Shown: positions 52,320 to 56,474 of the stretch, piece after piece
Layout of the letters: the number at the start of each line of letters is the position of its first letter
Position numbering within the stretch: position 1 is the first letter of the stretch
Origin: Cheilinus undulatus
Lineage: Eukaryota > Chordata > Actinopteri > Labriformes > Labridae
Assembly (NCBI RefSeq): GCF_018320785.1
Contig: NC_054886.1
Location: 36,292,520-36,356,519, forward strand
Length of the DNA: 64,000 bases
Reading direction: 5' to 3'
The notes under the pieces: model-generated
What the model was told of the DNA's origin: nothing
Seen by the model: the letters and a program-made list of their open reading frames with translations, nothing else
Databases searched by the model: none
Position numbers and translations under genes: made by a program

Positions 52320-55300
52320 TCTCTGGCTAGCTAACATGGATAGCTCTGAAGGTAATACTGACTGGTAGCTGTAGTCATGTGTAGTCAGTGTTTGTGGTGT
52401 GTTGATCGTGTGGTGTCCTGTAATGTGAATCCTGGAGCTCAGACTTTATTCTTAGGGTGAAACTGTAGGCATTATAATGACCTCTCCAGAGAATCTGGGG
52501 GCTTTAACATGTTCACCAAACTTTCCAGAAAATTCCCTCTTAGTGGAAAGTTTATTATCCTCGTGCTATCATCGGTCATGCAAGGCTATCGTGCAGTGGC
52601 CCCTACTGCCTACACGAAGCTACACAAGCAGGTCATTGTTTATTCTTCTAAAGCTCAGATTTTAACTGAATCTCCATAATTGTCCACAACACTTAAATGT
52701 TTCATTAAAAGACTCTTAACTGGCGATGGCGAGCATTACAATATCTCGCCGTTTTTACAGGAAGTAGCCAGAACTCTAACATGTGATTTAATAATTGATC
52801 TAATTCAAATTGCACATGTATGATCAAGGTCTGGCCCTCTACACATTCAAAGGTTTATGTTACTGTTCTACTCTAGCGCCTCCCACAGGAACAGGAAGTG
52901 GCACGACCGGGCCGTTACTTTGCTCCTCTTTATGAGGAGGATGTTAAGCTCAGATTTTAGTAGACCTGAATATCTGTCCACAACACTGACACAGCTAATT
53001 AAAGGACACCTCACCGCCAATGGGGAGCACTTCAATAGCTCGCCATTTTTACAGGAAGTTGGCCTAATTCTGATATATCTCTGATTTGCTTCCAATTTCA
53101 CATGTATGATCAGGGACCGCCCCTCTGCACTTTAAATGCTGTAGCGCCATCTACTGTAAGATGCCAGTAACAACCCCTTCATCGGGGGTGAAGGGTCTTA
53201 GTGAGAGGAGACCAAGAGCCTGATGGTCCCTCTGACTGAGCTCCAGAGATCCTGATGGGACAAAGTTCTAGAAGGACAACCATCACTGCAGTCCTCCACT
53301 GATCTGGGCTTTATGGAGGAGGACAGGTGAAAACTCACCTCAGAGAGAAACAGAAAACTCCACCTGAAGGCCTAAATAGAACTGTAGATATCAAACATGT
53401 CTGACATTTATTCTGATCAGAGCCTCCTCCTGTGCCCCCCCCCCACTCGTTCATGCTCAGTTGTCTCCTTTACTAACTCCTGCATCCTGTCCTCTCAGTA
53501 CGCGCTCTATAAGAAGATGACCCAGGCGGCCATCTTGATCCAGTCCAAGTTCCGGTCCTACTACGAGCAGAAGCGTTTCCAGCAGAGTCGGCGAGCCGCT
53601 GTCCTCATCCAGCAGTACTACCGCAGCTACAAGGAGTACGAGAGGCTAAAACAGGCGCCCAGGGGGGCGGCCAGCCACAATCCCAAGATCAAGTAAGAGC
53701 TCTGCAAGCAGGTCGATCGGGGTTATTGATTAGTCATCAGTGTGTCATTGACCTGTCAGTAACCCGTCTTTAACCCTTCAATAAGGAGGTATCATTCGGC
53801 CTCTGGCTCAGTCTGGCGGTAATCTGATTGATCGATTTATTGATCAGTCACTGATCTCTCTTCAGGGGGTCGTTTCTGACGAAGAAGCAGGACCAGGCGG
53901 CGAGGAAGATCATGAGGTTTCTGAGACGCTGCAGACACAGGTGACACCCTCACACATTGCTCTTTTCTTTGATGTTTCTTTTACATTATTTTCTGACAGT
54001 CAGGGGTTAGACAGTCTACGTAGTGTTCATGGTTAGATAAAGCTGGTACAGCCATGAACCATGGCAGAGAAATGATCCTTGTAGAGCAGAGCTGTGAGAT
54101 CCGAATGGCTCCGATCCAGCAGGAAAAGCACTGAGGTATTTATGAGGGACATCAGTTCAGAGAGAGGTTAGGAAAGGTTAACGATCCGGGGCCAAAGGTG
54201 TGAGCTTCAGCGTTGGTTTTAGCAGGTTTCACAAACAGCCCACTGGCACAGCCGTTATCCTCGATATGAAACGGCCAATCAGAAGGCACCAGACTCGGGG
54301 GGGTGGCAGCTCTTTATGTCAGAGGTGTCAATCTGGAGACCTCATGAGAGTCGAGCTGACCCCCACAGGAAGGGAAACCCTCCCTTAGGAATTTAGAGTC
54401 AACAGAAGCTTCTGCCTGGGTTTGCCCTGTTGATGGAGTCTTCTTCACCAGGAAACAGGAAGTAGTTTTTGTGTTAAACGATCATACTGACAAGAAAATT
54501 GGAGGGCATAAGCCCACTGAAAACGTACAAGTTTAATTTGGGATTCTTTGGGGGGGCGTGGCTTAATGACCACACTTTGTAATTCAACCCTGACAGAATG
54601 TTTGTCCAAGGATTTAGAAATATGGTGGTCATTTGTCTACGACGAGGCTCTACAAAGAAGACCCTCTGACCCACATCGCTAAATAAACAAGCTGATTTTG
54701 TTTTGGTAAAAATATTCAAAGTAGGTAAAAGTAGCATTTCCAGGGAACCTTCTAGGAATAACTCCACAGGGGGGTTCATCCGATCTTCTTTAATTTTGCT
54801 GCACTGCTTAAAAAGACCCTTGCTGCGGGTGCGGCCCAGTCTTTTGTAGCCATGTCGCCAAATCAACAGGAAGTCTGTTGATTTGAGTTTATGATTTTAG
54901 GCCTCATTCTGGGATCAACTGTTCCTACAAAGTGAGCCGACACCCAGGTCAGATGTCAAGGCTGGCAGGCAAAGTGAATCAGCTGATATAAAGGGGTGTG
55001 GCTCTGATGGCTCCTTGATGCATCGCCATGTAACAGGAAGTGACTGTTGTCCAAGCATTCAGGATCAAATCTGCATCAAACTGTTGTTGTTTGACCAGGA
55101 TAGCAGGAAACTTTCACTTTCATATTCGAGCATTGAATAGCAGTGATAGCGCCACCTATTGGTGGGAGCCCTTCATGACATATTTTAGACATGTTTATGG
55201 CGTTCATAGCAGTTTAACTTCCTGTGACCGACCCGCATTACTGCAGAGGTTATGTTAGACGTTCAGCTATGACCCTGGCGTTAGCCGATCCCTGACGCCC

Positions 55301-55469
55301 CCATGTTTAGCCTCCATAATCTCGCTTTTATGATGGTGGGAAGCTTCAATCCTGATCCTAACTGAAACTGAACAGAAACCCGACACAGACGATTTCTTTG
55401 GTTTTTGTCTGCAGGATTAAAGAGCTGAAGCAGACCAGGGAGCTGGAGAGGAGAGGACTGACCACCTAG
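5410..55469 (+). CDS. camta2: camta2, calmodulin-binding transcription activator 2 (whole gene span)
   Basis: Joined coding exons: 5410-5443, 7168-7271, 7486-7553, 7646-7781, 9009-9080, 9464-9611, 9708-9836, 9908-10115, 10258-11173, 14432-15115, 17428-17554, 19762-19896, 38272-38447, 42671-42852, 46550-46628, 46810-47083, 47537-47752, 47836-48041, 49131-49312, 49443-49647, 52117-52188, 52331-52351, 53499-53692, 53866-53940, 55415-55469. Total 4698 nt, 1565 aa; every junction keeps phase and uses GT-AG. Domains: CG-1 about 15-145 with basic NLS 80-99; low-complexity activation region about 240-815; TIG about 834-920; coiled coil and polyQ about 922-960; ankyrin repeats about 1015-1130; IQ motifs about 1410-1525. 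CAMTA proteins are nuclear, calcium/calmodulin-linked transcription factors; CAMTA2 is known as an Nkx2-5 coactivator repressed by class II HDACs in heart. It is longer than human CAMTA2 (about 1200 aa) mainly because of the two activation-region exons. Confidence 0.95.
5705..6875 (-). mobile_element. Decayed Tc1-like transposon (type 2) with long inverted repeats
   Basis: Long inverted repeats face each other: 5785-5907, with GGCAGCAACACATCTCAAAA at its inner end, matches the reverse complement of about 6740-6870. The outer left end reads AATTCCAAAAAAGTTGGGAC. Minus-strand fragments between them look like Tc1-family transposase: PSTVHRFRESGEISESKDKA (helix-turn-helix region, about 6450-6520) and TVEQLEYVRREWDNIPPP (C-terminal region, about 5990-6045). 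The middle of the catalytic domain is deleted and frames are broken, so it is inactive. Confidence 0.8.
7168..7271 (+). CDS. camta2: camta2 coding exon 2: start of CG-1 domain
   Basis: Acceptor TAG at 7165-7167, donor GAG|GTGAGT. It encodes ENKGQRKVFLPNKLLECLPR through RLRWNTNE, the first part of the CG-1 DNA-binding domain. The LPNKLLECLPR and RWNTNEE signature is nearly identical across CAMTA proteins. Entry phase 1, exit phase 0. Confidence 0.95.
7486..7553 (+). CDS. camta2: camta2 coding exon 3: CG-1 domain
   Basis: It encodes EIASYLISFDRHDEWLSCTL and KTR. Donor CAG|GTACTG, entry phase 0, exit phase 2. EIASYLI and DEWLSC match CAMTA2 more closely than CAMTA1. Confidence 0.95.
7646..7781 (+). 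CDS. camta2: camta2 coding exon 4: CG-1 domain and NLS
   Basis: It encodes PKNGSIILYNRKKVKYRKDG, YCWKKRKDGKTTREDHMKLK and VQGME. The lysine/arginine clusters (residues about 80-99) form the bipartite nuclear localisation signal known in the family. Donor GAG|GTATGC; exit phase 0. Confidence 0.96.
7782..8149 (+). other. Intron 4, left part: nothing recognised
   Basis: Mixed-composition intron sequence. Open frames here (for example 7844-8053 on the minus strand) carry no domain. Confidence 0.5.
8150..8815 (-). repeat. Inverted copy of the dispersed minisatellite element (intron 4)
   Basis: About 12 units of 45-47 bp read on the minus strand as GATGGAATGTTTTATAAGCT, then TTGGTGACATCATCCTCAAA. 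They end at 8150-8200 in the reverse complement of the shared core (CCCTCCATTTTTGCCAAATA). The array is inverted relative to all others of this family, so it is an independent insertion and not a block copy of a neighbour. Confidence 0.9.
9009..9080 (+). CDS. camta2: camta2 coding exon 5: CG-1 domain
   Basis: Twenty-four codons, CLYGCYVHSSIVPTFHRRCY then WLLQ. Donor CAG|GTATGA, phase 0 at both ends. Almost invariant across animal CAMTAs. Confidence 0.97.
9081..9463 (+). other. Intron 5: nothing recognised
   Basis: Unique sequence with several GTTAGC/AGCTAAC words near 9330-9430; no array or element identified. Confidence 0.5.
9464..9611 (+). CDS. camta2: camta2 coding exon 6: end of CG-1 domain
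   Basis: It encodes NPDIVLVHYLNVPSLEDSGK, CSPLLCAVADRHDSMRWSRD and DLLNQLKPM. NPDIVLVHYLNVP closes the CG-1 domain. Donor T|GTGAGT, exit phase 1. Confidence 0.96.
9708..9836 (+). CDS. camta2: camta2 coding exon 7
   Basis: It encodes FHSMKCSVGSGDFSIEELVQ, HILDRQRTKPQPRTHACLCN and TGQ. The LVQ-IL and TKPQPRTHACLC blocks are family-conserved sequence after CG-1. Donor CAGG|GTAAGG; entry and exit phase 1. Confidence 0.95.
9908..10115 (+). CDS. camta2: camta2 coding exon 8
   Basis: It begins VSSGVNIPHRCNSTKHRIIS with PKL following; HRCNSTKHRIISPK is conserved in CAMTAs. The exon then turns into Ser/Pro/Gly-rich low-complexity sequence. Donor CAC|GTAAGT, exit phase 2. Confidence 0.93.
10258..11173 (+). 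CDS. camta2: camta2 coding exon 9: first half of activation region
   Basis: A 916-nt exon with acceptor TAG at 10255-10257 and donor CAG|GTCAGT. It encodes about 305 residues rich in Ser, Pro and Leu, with a run of nine Gly near residue 355 and an acidic tail (EEEATGGDEEEVKDRRDDD). The only strongly conserved island is FDPDSFLNSPKQGQTYGG (from about residue 457), shared with CAMTA1 and CAMTA2. Pyrimidine-rich simple DNA throughout opens many spurious frames on both strands. Confidence 0.93.
11174..11524 (+). other. Intron 9, left part: nothing recognised
   Basis: Unique intron sequence between the donor and the 42-bp array. The coding frame of exon 9 stays open to 11239 if the intron is retained, then stops. 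Confidence 0.55.
11525..14380 (+). repeat. 42-bp minisatellite filling intron 9
   Basis: About 68 units of 36-42 bp: GATAGAATGTTGGGACTCTC, then TTACTAAGATAAAAGCAAAA. The left third is diverged (AGTGAGCTTAAAGCAAATGA units) and the right third is homogeneous, so expansion was most recent toward exon 10. Homogeneous units are 42 bp (14 codons) and stay open in the frame of exon 10. The array ends about 50 bp before the exon 10 acceptor. Confidence 0.95.
14432..15115 (+). CDS. camta2: camta2 coding exon 10: second half of activation region
   Basis: Acceptor CAG at 14429-14431, donor GAG|GTAACC, 228 codons, phase 0 at both ends. Gln/Ser/Pro-rich at first, then ELDISFDSQFPDLISDLITE, which matches the acidic-hydrophobic activation segment of CAMTAs. 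It ends with SITDFSPEWSYPE, the conserved lead-in to the TIG domain. Confidence 0.94.
15116..17427 (+). other. Intron 10: AT-rich degenerate repeats, no gene
   Basis: Between about 15880 and 16810 the sequence is a degenerate series of GGGAAATTTATTTGAATATT and GGAATTTGCTT-like words with a loose period of roughly 170 bp, including a visible duplication (15900-16030 against 16070-16200). The rest is unique. Open frames at 15298-15483, 15567-15833 and 16591-16806 (minus) show no domain. Confidence 0.6.
17428..17554 (+). CDS. camta2: camta2 coding exon 11: TIG/IPT domain, first half
   Basis: It encodes GGVKVLITGPWSELSGRYSC, VFDQSTVPASLIQPGVLRCY and CP. This is the TIG/IPT immunoglobulin-like fold used in DNA contact or dimerisation, with GGVKVLITGPW its signature. 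Donor CAG|GTAAGA, exit phase 1. The frame runs on without a stop into the intron minisatellite up to 18447. Confidence 0.97.
17562..18440 (+). repeat. 15/30-bp minisatellite starting at the exon 11 donor
   Basis: Units of 15 bp paired into 30 bp: TCACACCTGCACACAACACA then CCTCTACACG, about 58 half-units, beginning within 10 bp of the donor. Most 30-bp units hold TCACACCT, the T-box (Brachyury-type) half site, overlapping CACCTG, an E-box of the ZEB/Snail type. The plus-strand frame encodes repeating SHLHTTHLYT. Confidence 0.95.
18441..19748 (+). repeat. 23-bp CCAAT-box minisatellite ending at the exon 12 acceptor
   Basis: About 57 units of 19-23 bp: CTGATTGGTTCTGTCTCTCC then ATC. Every good unit holds CTGATTGGTT, the reverse of AACCAATCAG, a full NF-Y/CCAAT consensus. 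Each unit also reads as a branch-point-like CTGAT plus a pyrimidine tract. The last unit runs directly into the acceptor tract CTTTCTCCCCTCTTTTAG (19744-19761). Confidence 0.95.
19762..19896 (+). CDS. camta2: camta2 coding exon 12: TIG domain, second half
   Basis: It encodes AHEAGLVCLQVLESGGSVSS, SVLFEYRARNASSLPSSQLD and WLSLD. SVLFEYRAR closes the TIG domain; LPSSQLDWLSLDDNQFRMS across the next junction is a family block. Donor G|GTCAGA, exit phase 1. Confidence 0.97.
19897..20820 (+). other. Intron 12, left end, with a dispersed-repeat copy
   Basis: At 20046-20130 the sequence TTTAGTCCACATTTTGAAGT, CAGACTGGTTCCAAATGAAG and later GGTCCAGATCTCTAATAGGA is a diverged, unexpanded copy of the sequence flanking the 33-bp array (30720-30810). 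A CT microsatellite lies at 20404-20440. No exon seen. Confidence 0.6.
20821..21044 (+). repeat. Degenerate GTGGCAAAAA-type repeat
   Basis: Loose repetition of AAAGTGGCAAAAATGG-like words with no clear period, grading into the 44-bp array. An old or slippage-generated repeat. Confidence 0.6.
21045..24330 (+). repeat. 44-bp minisatellite in intron 12
   Basis: About 74 units of 44 bp: GTTTAGACCCGGCCCTAGTG, TTGGTAATAATTGTGCAAAT, CCAT in the left half, changing near 22870 to GATATGTAGACCCGGCCCTA, GCGTCTGTGATATTTGTCCA, TATT. The two halves are distinct subfamilies of one unit. The CCCGGCCC core keeps CpG in most copies. Confidence 0.95.
24331..25430 (+). other. Unique intron block with a poly-G tract
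   Basis: Complex sequence with a CT run at 24500-24518 and a homopolymer of 21 G at 25087-25107. 25340-25430 (AACAAGTCTGTT, then CAGTGCCAGTTTCCT) matches a diverged copy at 48925-49005, showing that the 33-bp array arose inside a dispersed element. An open frame at 24679-24888 has no domain and its end is not a good donor. Confidence 0.6.
25431..30745 (+). repeat. 33-bp satellite-like array, 5.3 kb
   Basis: About 160 units of 32-34 bp: TCCTCATTTAATCCACATTA then AAAAGACAAACTG. Variants (ATTTAAAAG, CACGTT, AATGCACATT, CACAATT) recur in fixed orders over blocks of several hundred bp, so segments were block-duplicated. Each ATTAAAAAG unit contains ATTAAA on the sense strand. It is one of the two largest arrays in the window. 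Confidence 0.97.
30746..30867 (+). other. Right flank of the dispersed element hosting the 33-bp array
   Basis: GGTCCAGATGAAGACCCAGC and later TAATCTGGATCTCTGAAAGG match the order and sequence of 20074-20130, where the element has not expanded. Confidence 0.6.
30868..31662 (+). repeat. 15-bp minisatellite
   Basis: About 52 units of GACTGGACCAAACCA and close variants. A block of about 130 bp near 31141-31290 is repeated at 31285-31430. Five-codon periodicity leaves frames open on both strands; these are not genes. Confidence 0.95.
31663..33264 (+). other. Unique block inside intron 12
   Basis: About 1.6 kb of complex sequence with one short 20-bp repeat (GGTCAGGGCACCAGCCAGGA, about 3.3 copies, 31971-32037). 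Open frames at 32076-32381 and 32357-32641 (minus) have no recognised domain. As the longest non-repetitive stretch of this intron it is the most likely place for an enhancer, but no motif proves that. Confidence 0.5.
33265..38095 (+). repeat. 53-bp array with higher-order structure, 4.8 kb
   Basis: About 91 units of 53 bp. Type A: GCTAAATTAGCCTCTCTGTT then AGCTACATGCTACATATGTT. Type B: ACTAAATGTGACTTGCTGTT then the same. Type C: GCTTAATTAGGCTAGCTGTA with ATGATATATATG. The left fifth is nearly pure A; further right C-A-B(n) blocks recur. C units start at 34165, 34377, 34854, 35066, 35437, 35596, 35967, 36338, 36815 and 37345, all spaced by exact multiples of 53. The right edge (37930-38060) is decayed. 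Confidence 0.97.
38272..38447 (+). CDS. camta2: camta2 coding exon 13: coiled coil and polyQ
   Basis: It encodes DNQFRMSILERLEQMERRMA then EMASRDNN, a conserved short coiled coil after the TIG domain. A lineage-specific run follows (H, eight Q, HNHQQHQ) and a Pro-rich end (PPPPPLPEDHEQ). Acceptor TAG at 38269-38271, donor CAG|GTGAGG, exit phase 0. The intron before it is 18,375 bp. Confidence 0.96.
38448..39287 (+). other. Intron 13, left part: nothing recognised
   Basis: Unique AT-rich intron sequence, no array, no exon seen. Confidence 0.5.
39288..41535 (+). repeat. 31-bp minisatellite in intron 13
   Basis: About 72 units of 31 bp: GGTAGTTGAGTTCATCTACC then AGCTATAATAC. Each unit can fold a 5-bp stem (GGTAG/CTACC) with a 10-nt loop. 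A block of eight units (about 248 bp) marked by GGCAGTTTGGCTCATGTACC recurs near 40102 and 40350, with a shortened copy near 40567. Confidence 0.95.
41536..42670 (+). other. Intron 13, right part, with possible internal promoter
   Basis: Unique sequence. A minus-strand open frame at 41592-41819 (75 codons) has balanced composition but no domain I recognise. C15 lies at 42160-42174 after CT-rich sequence. GAGGCTATAAATGACC near 42266-42281 is a TATA-like site after a short CpG-rich stretch. GCAGACTCACCACTAGGGGG near 42522 contains CCACTAGGGGG, a CTCF-like core. Confidence 0.45.
42671..42852 (+). CDS. camta2: camta2 coding exon 14: linker and first ankyrin repeat
   Basis: It encodes SSQWFERRIVGVCERMMKGG, a basic stretch, then GMTLLHLAAAQGYTHLIHTL and IHW. 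GMTLLHLAAAQGY is the first ankyrin helix pair. Two in-frame acceptors exist: CAG at 42668-42670 and CAG at 42677-42679, which differ by three residues (SSQ). Donor GAG|GTACAA; exit phase 2. Confidence 0.94.
42856..44690 (+). repeat. 45/42-bp minisatellite starting at the exon 14 donor
   Basis: About 41 units: CAGACACCTGATGAACTCAG, CATTAATGATCAGTTATTGA, TCAGT (45 bp) or a 42-bp form with AATAACAG. It begins within a few bases of the donor. TGATCAGTTATTGATCA forms a 6-bp stem with a 5-nt loop in each 45-bp unit. The right part (44170-44600) is a homogeneous CTGATAAACTCTGC subtype. Confidence 0.95.
44755..46250 (+). repeat. 46-bp minisatellite element copy (intron 14)
   Basis: Starts with one diverged unit (GACATCATCAGAGCCAAAGG) and the shared core at 44811-44851 (CCCTCCATTTTTACCAAATT, GTAGGCCACGGTTGG). 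About 30 units follow of GGCTTTGATGACATCATCTT, TAAAGGCAAAGATGGAATGT, TTTATA. Same family as the arrays at 1, 3180, 8150 and 48060. Confidence 0.93.
46550..46628 (+). CDS. camta2: camta2 coding exon 15: ankyrin
   Basis: It encodes SVNSDSLDLEQEVDPLNIDH then FSCTPL. DLEQEVDPLN-DHFSCTPL is CAMTA2-like between ankyrin repeats. Donor CTG|GTAAAC, exit phase 0. The 46251-46549 intron end before it shows nothing. Confidence 0.96.
46810..47083 (+). CDS. camta2: camta2 coding exon 16: ankyrin repeats
   Basis: It encodes MWACALGHQRAAELLYGWNS, SALGIPDSLGRLPLAVARSR and GHTRLAMALEEL, completing the ankyrin region used for protein contacts. A His/Thr/Pro-rich tail (HTHTHMAPRDTHTPPADTP) follows and SPDT leads to the next exon. 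Donor CAG|GTGCAG, exit phase 1. Three other frames are open only because of composition. Confidence 0.96.
47084..47536 (+). other. Intron 16: degenerate AAAAGTC repeat
   Basis: Loose repeats of AAAAGTCTTGAATAAGGCCT and TTAAATTGGACTTT-type words to about 47430, then a normal acceptor region. Confidence 0.65.
47537..47752 (+). CDS. camta2: camta2 coding exon 17: Ser/Pro-rich linker
   Basis: It encodes GLSSSSSLPSPSDPSSPSPS, SAYSSGPAPMDTSPSSPSSP and on to EEHNPGLST. S-AYSS-P-P matches the human CAMTA2 linker after SPDTG. Acceptor CAG at 47534-47536, donor CAG|GTAAAA, entry and exit phase 1. Confidence 0.93.
47836..48041 (+). CDS. camta2: camta2 coding exon 18: acidic linker
   Basis: It encodes GLNPCSSRDSPLYLMDYEST, then SPPSPGHTHTPGG, and ends in ENEGEEEEYLEEEVLQ. 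PLYLMDYE matches CAMTA2 (LLLMDYE) and not CAMTA1. Donor CAG|GTATGA, exit phase 0. Confidence 0.94.
48055..48860 (+). repeat. 45-bp minisatellite element copy (intron 18)
   Basis: About 15 units of TTGATTACATCATCTTCAAA, GGCAGGGATGGAATGTTTAA, TTAGC, starting within 20 bp of the donor. The core CCCTCCATTTCTGTAAATAC / TAGGCCATAGTT at 48820-48852 ends the element. Here and at 2672 and 8150 (reverse) the core is on the 3' side of the units. Confidence 0.92.
48890..49065 (+). mobile_element. Dispersed element remnant, unexpanded relative of the 33-bp array host
   Basis: AACGAGTCTGTTTGAAGAGC, an AAGAGCCGGCTCTT palindrome (terminal motifs of this kind occur in hAT-like elements), GAGTGCCAGTTTTCTGTCTT, then TCCTTATTTAATCCATATTT and AAACTGGTACCAAATACC. 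The order matches 25350-25470 and the end matches 20074 and 30740, but only one 33-bp unit is present. Confidence 0.5.
49131..49312 (+). CDS. camta2: camta2 coding exon 19
   Basis: It encodes VDMATLAEQIIEATPERIKQ, EDFPRGAESPLRERRDNPAI and WLATYLDTVDAHTHSPP. IIEATPERIKQEDF is a family signature before the IQ region. Acceptor CAG at 49128-49130, donor CAG|GTAAGG, exit phase 2. Confidence 0.96.
49443..49647 (+). CDS. camta2: camta2 coding exon 20: start of IQ region
   Basis: It encodes RRVCPPSPLSALALQRLRPP, AAWAEFLNASANGKMERDFA, LLTLTDGEQRELYEAARIIQ and NAFRRYK. WAEFL-AS-GKMERDFALLTL and the first IQ motif (IIQNAFRRYKGRR across the junction) match CAMTA2. Donor AAG|GTACAT, exit phase 0. Confidence 0.97.
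49735..51745 (+). repeat. 21-bp minisatellite in intron 20
   Basis: About 95 units of GGACTACAAAGAGACACAAC then A (21 bp), with shorter CAGTAGGACTACAAAGACACA-type units at 50420-50590 and 51400-51570. A marker string (AGGAGACACCATAGAACAAC) at 50331 recurs at 51270, an offset of 939 bp, so nearly half of the array is a block duplication. Seven-codon periodicity opens long frames on both strands. Confidence 0.96.
51746..52116 (+). other. Intron 20, right end: nothing recognised
   Basis: Decayed array edge (ACTACAAAATTAAGACTCAT), then unique sequence up to the exon 21 acceptor. Confidence 0.55.
52117..52188 (+). CDS. camta2: camta2 coding exon 21: IQ motif
   Basis: Twenty-four codons, GRRLKEQQDMAAAVIQRCYR then KYKQ. 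AAAVIQRCYRKYKQ is the second IQ/calmodulin-binding motif and is almost identical to mammalian CAMTAs. Acceptor CAG at 52114-52116, donor CAG|GTGTGT, phase 0. Confidence 0.97.
52271..52322 (+). repeat. CT microsatellite before the microexon
   Basis: About 50 bp of CTCTCT forming an over-long pyrimidine tract just upstream of the microexon acceptor. Confidence 0.9.
52331..52351 (+). CDS. camta2: camta2 microexon 22 (LTWIALK, 21 nt)
   Basis: Acceptor TAG at 52328-52330 after a long CT tract, donor AAG|GTAATA. Seven codons, LTWIALK, phase 0 at both ends, so it can be included or skipped without a frame change. I recall the same heptapeptide between YRKYKQ and ALYKKMTQ in mammalian CAMTA isoforms, which supports a real, ancient microexon. 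Confidence 0.88.
52352..53498 (+). other. Intron 22: two diverged copies of a dispersed repeat
   Basis: 52650-52840 and 52945-53130 align loosely: both hold GCTCAGATTTTA, TGTCCACAACACT, CTCGCC-TTTTTACAGGAAGT and CACATGTATGATCA in the same order. A related ACAGGAAGT-containing sequence lies near 55030. No exon or family name recognised. Confidence 0.55.
53499..53692 (+). CDS. camta2: camta2 coding exon 23: IQ motifs
   Basis: It encodes YALYKKMTQAAILIQSKFRS, YYEQKRFQQSRRAAVLIQQY and YRSYKEYERLKQAPRGAAS. Two further IQ motifs; RFQQSRRAAVLIQQ matches CAMTA2. Acceptor CAG at 53496-53498, donor AA|GTAAGA, exit phase 2. Confidence 0.97.
53866..53940 (+). CDS. camta2: camta2 coding exon 24
   Basis: It encodes GSFLTKKQDQAARKIMRFLR then RCRH with R across the junction, the conserved basic C-terminal block. 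Donor CAG|GTGACA, exit phase 2. Confidence 0.97.
53941..55414 (+). other. Intron 24: complex sequence, no gene recognised
   Basis: 1.47 kb of mixed sequence with ACAGGAAGT words (54460, 55033) resembling the intron 22 repeats. A minus-strand open frame at 54474-54866 (130 codons) has balanced composition, but I recognise no domain and see no splice or promoter support. Confidence 0.5.
55415..55469 (+). CDS. camta2: camta2 coding exon 25: C terminus and stop
   Basis: Acceptor CAG at 55412-55414. It encodes IKELKQTRELERRGLTT and TAG at 55467-55469. R(I/M)-ELKQ--ELE matches the CAMTA2 C terminus; CAMTA1 ends differently. Confidence 0.95.
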
Positions 55470-56470
55470 AACTTTAAAACGCTTCGACCAGGAGGAGAGA
55501 GAGGCTGGTGGAGGAGGGAGGAGGGAGACGGGACTGATGGTCCCCCACGCCCGCTTTTTGTTCTTTCTCTCCGCCTCTCCGGATTCCTCCGTTCATCCAC
55601 CGCCCGTCTGTCTCTCCTGGTCCACCGTCGTTCTGCAGCTGAAATCCCTCCCTCCATAGATCTACGTCATATGAACTCATTGTTTACCTACACAGCTCTC
55701 AGCCTGCCGTCACTGCAGCAGGACACCCAGGTGCATGCTGGGATACGTATCTAAAGTGTGGTCAGTAACACGCCAGGCGGCTCGCGGGTGGAGAACACCT
55801 TCAGGAACTCTCCTTTGGCTCACTGGTCTCTCCTGACAGACGGCGCTGAGGGAAAAACGAGCCCATCAGCTTCTCCATCTGCCTCCCATAATCCTTTGCT
55901 GTTGTGGCGTGAGGACCGGCAGTGGTTGTGTTTGAGGGTGGGCTGAACAATCAGCGGGACATTAGTGCGTACTTTAAGTCTATTTAAACACAATCACATG
56001 TAGACAGAGGTATATATCTGAATCTCTATAAATCTATATTCTAATGTGACTTTATAGATGTTTATTTATTACAGCATGAACTGTTCATGTGAGCGAATGA
56101 GAGCGCGAGTGAGTGAGTGAGAGAGAGTGCTGCACAGACTGTAAGGTCGAGTCTTAAGGAATCCCTCTGACCTCTGAACTCTGACTGCAGACCCAGGTCG
56201 TTAACCTTTCTGATGCTTTTAGTCTCCTCATGTTTTTAACCTCTATGACCTTTTTAATTTCACCGATCAAACACTAAATATCCAGCACACATGTAGGAGA
56301 CGAGCAAAACTCTCACAAGCTGCAGCTGAACTTAGACGCTACGTTGCACAAATAGATTGGCAAAAATTTCACTCAGATTATTTTGACCTATTTAGACGAG
56401 GTTTGACTGCAACTTCTGCTGATGAAGGACTACAAAGTTCACGATGGTCAAAGTCTAGACTTTTCATTTT
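55470..56470 (+). other. camta2: camta2 3' UTR and flank
   Basis: Purine-rich then mixed sequence after the stop. I found no AATAAA on the plus strand before the 21-bp array begins near 56475; variants such as TATAAA near 56027 are weak. The first plus-strand AATAAA after the stop is near 62152, so the 3' end is not defined by a canonical signal here. Confidence 0.55.
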
Positions 56471-56474
56471 TCAC

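Noticed and set aside
54474..54866. 130-codon minus-strand frame in intron 24
   Set aside because: No domain recognised, lies among dispersed repeat fragments; chance frame or transposon debris more likely.
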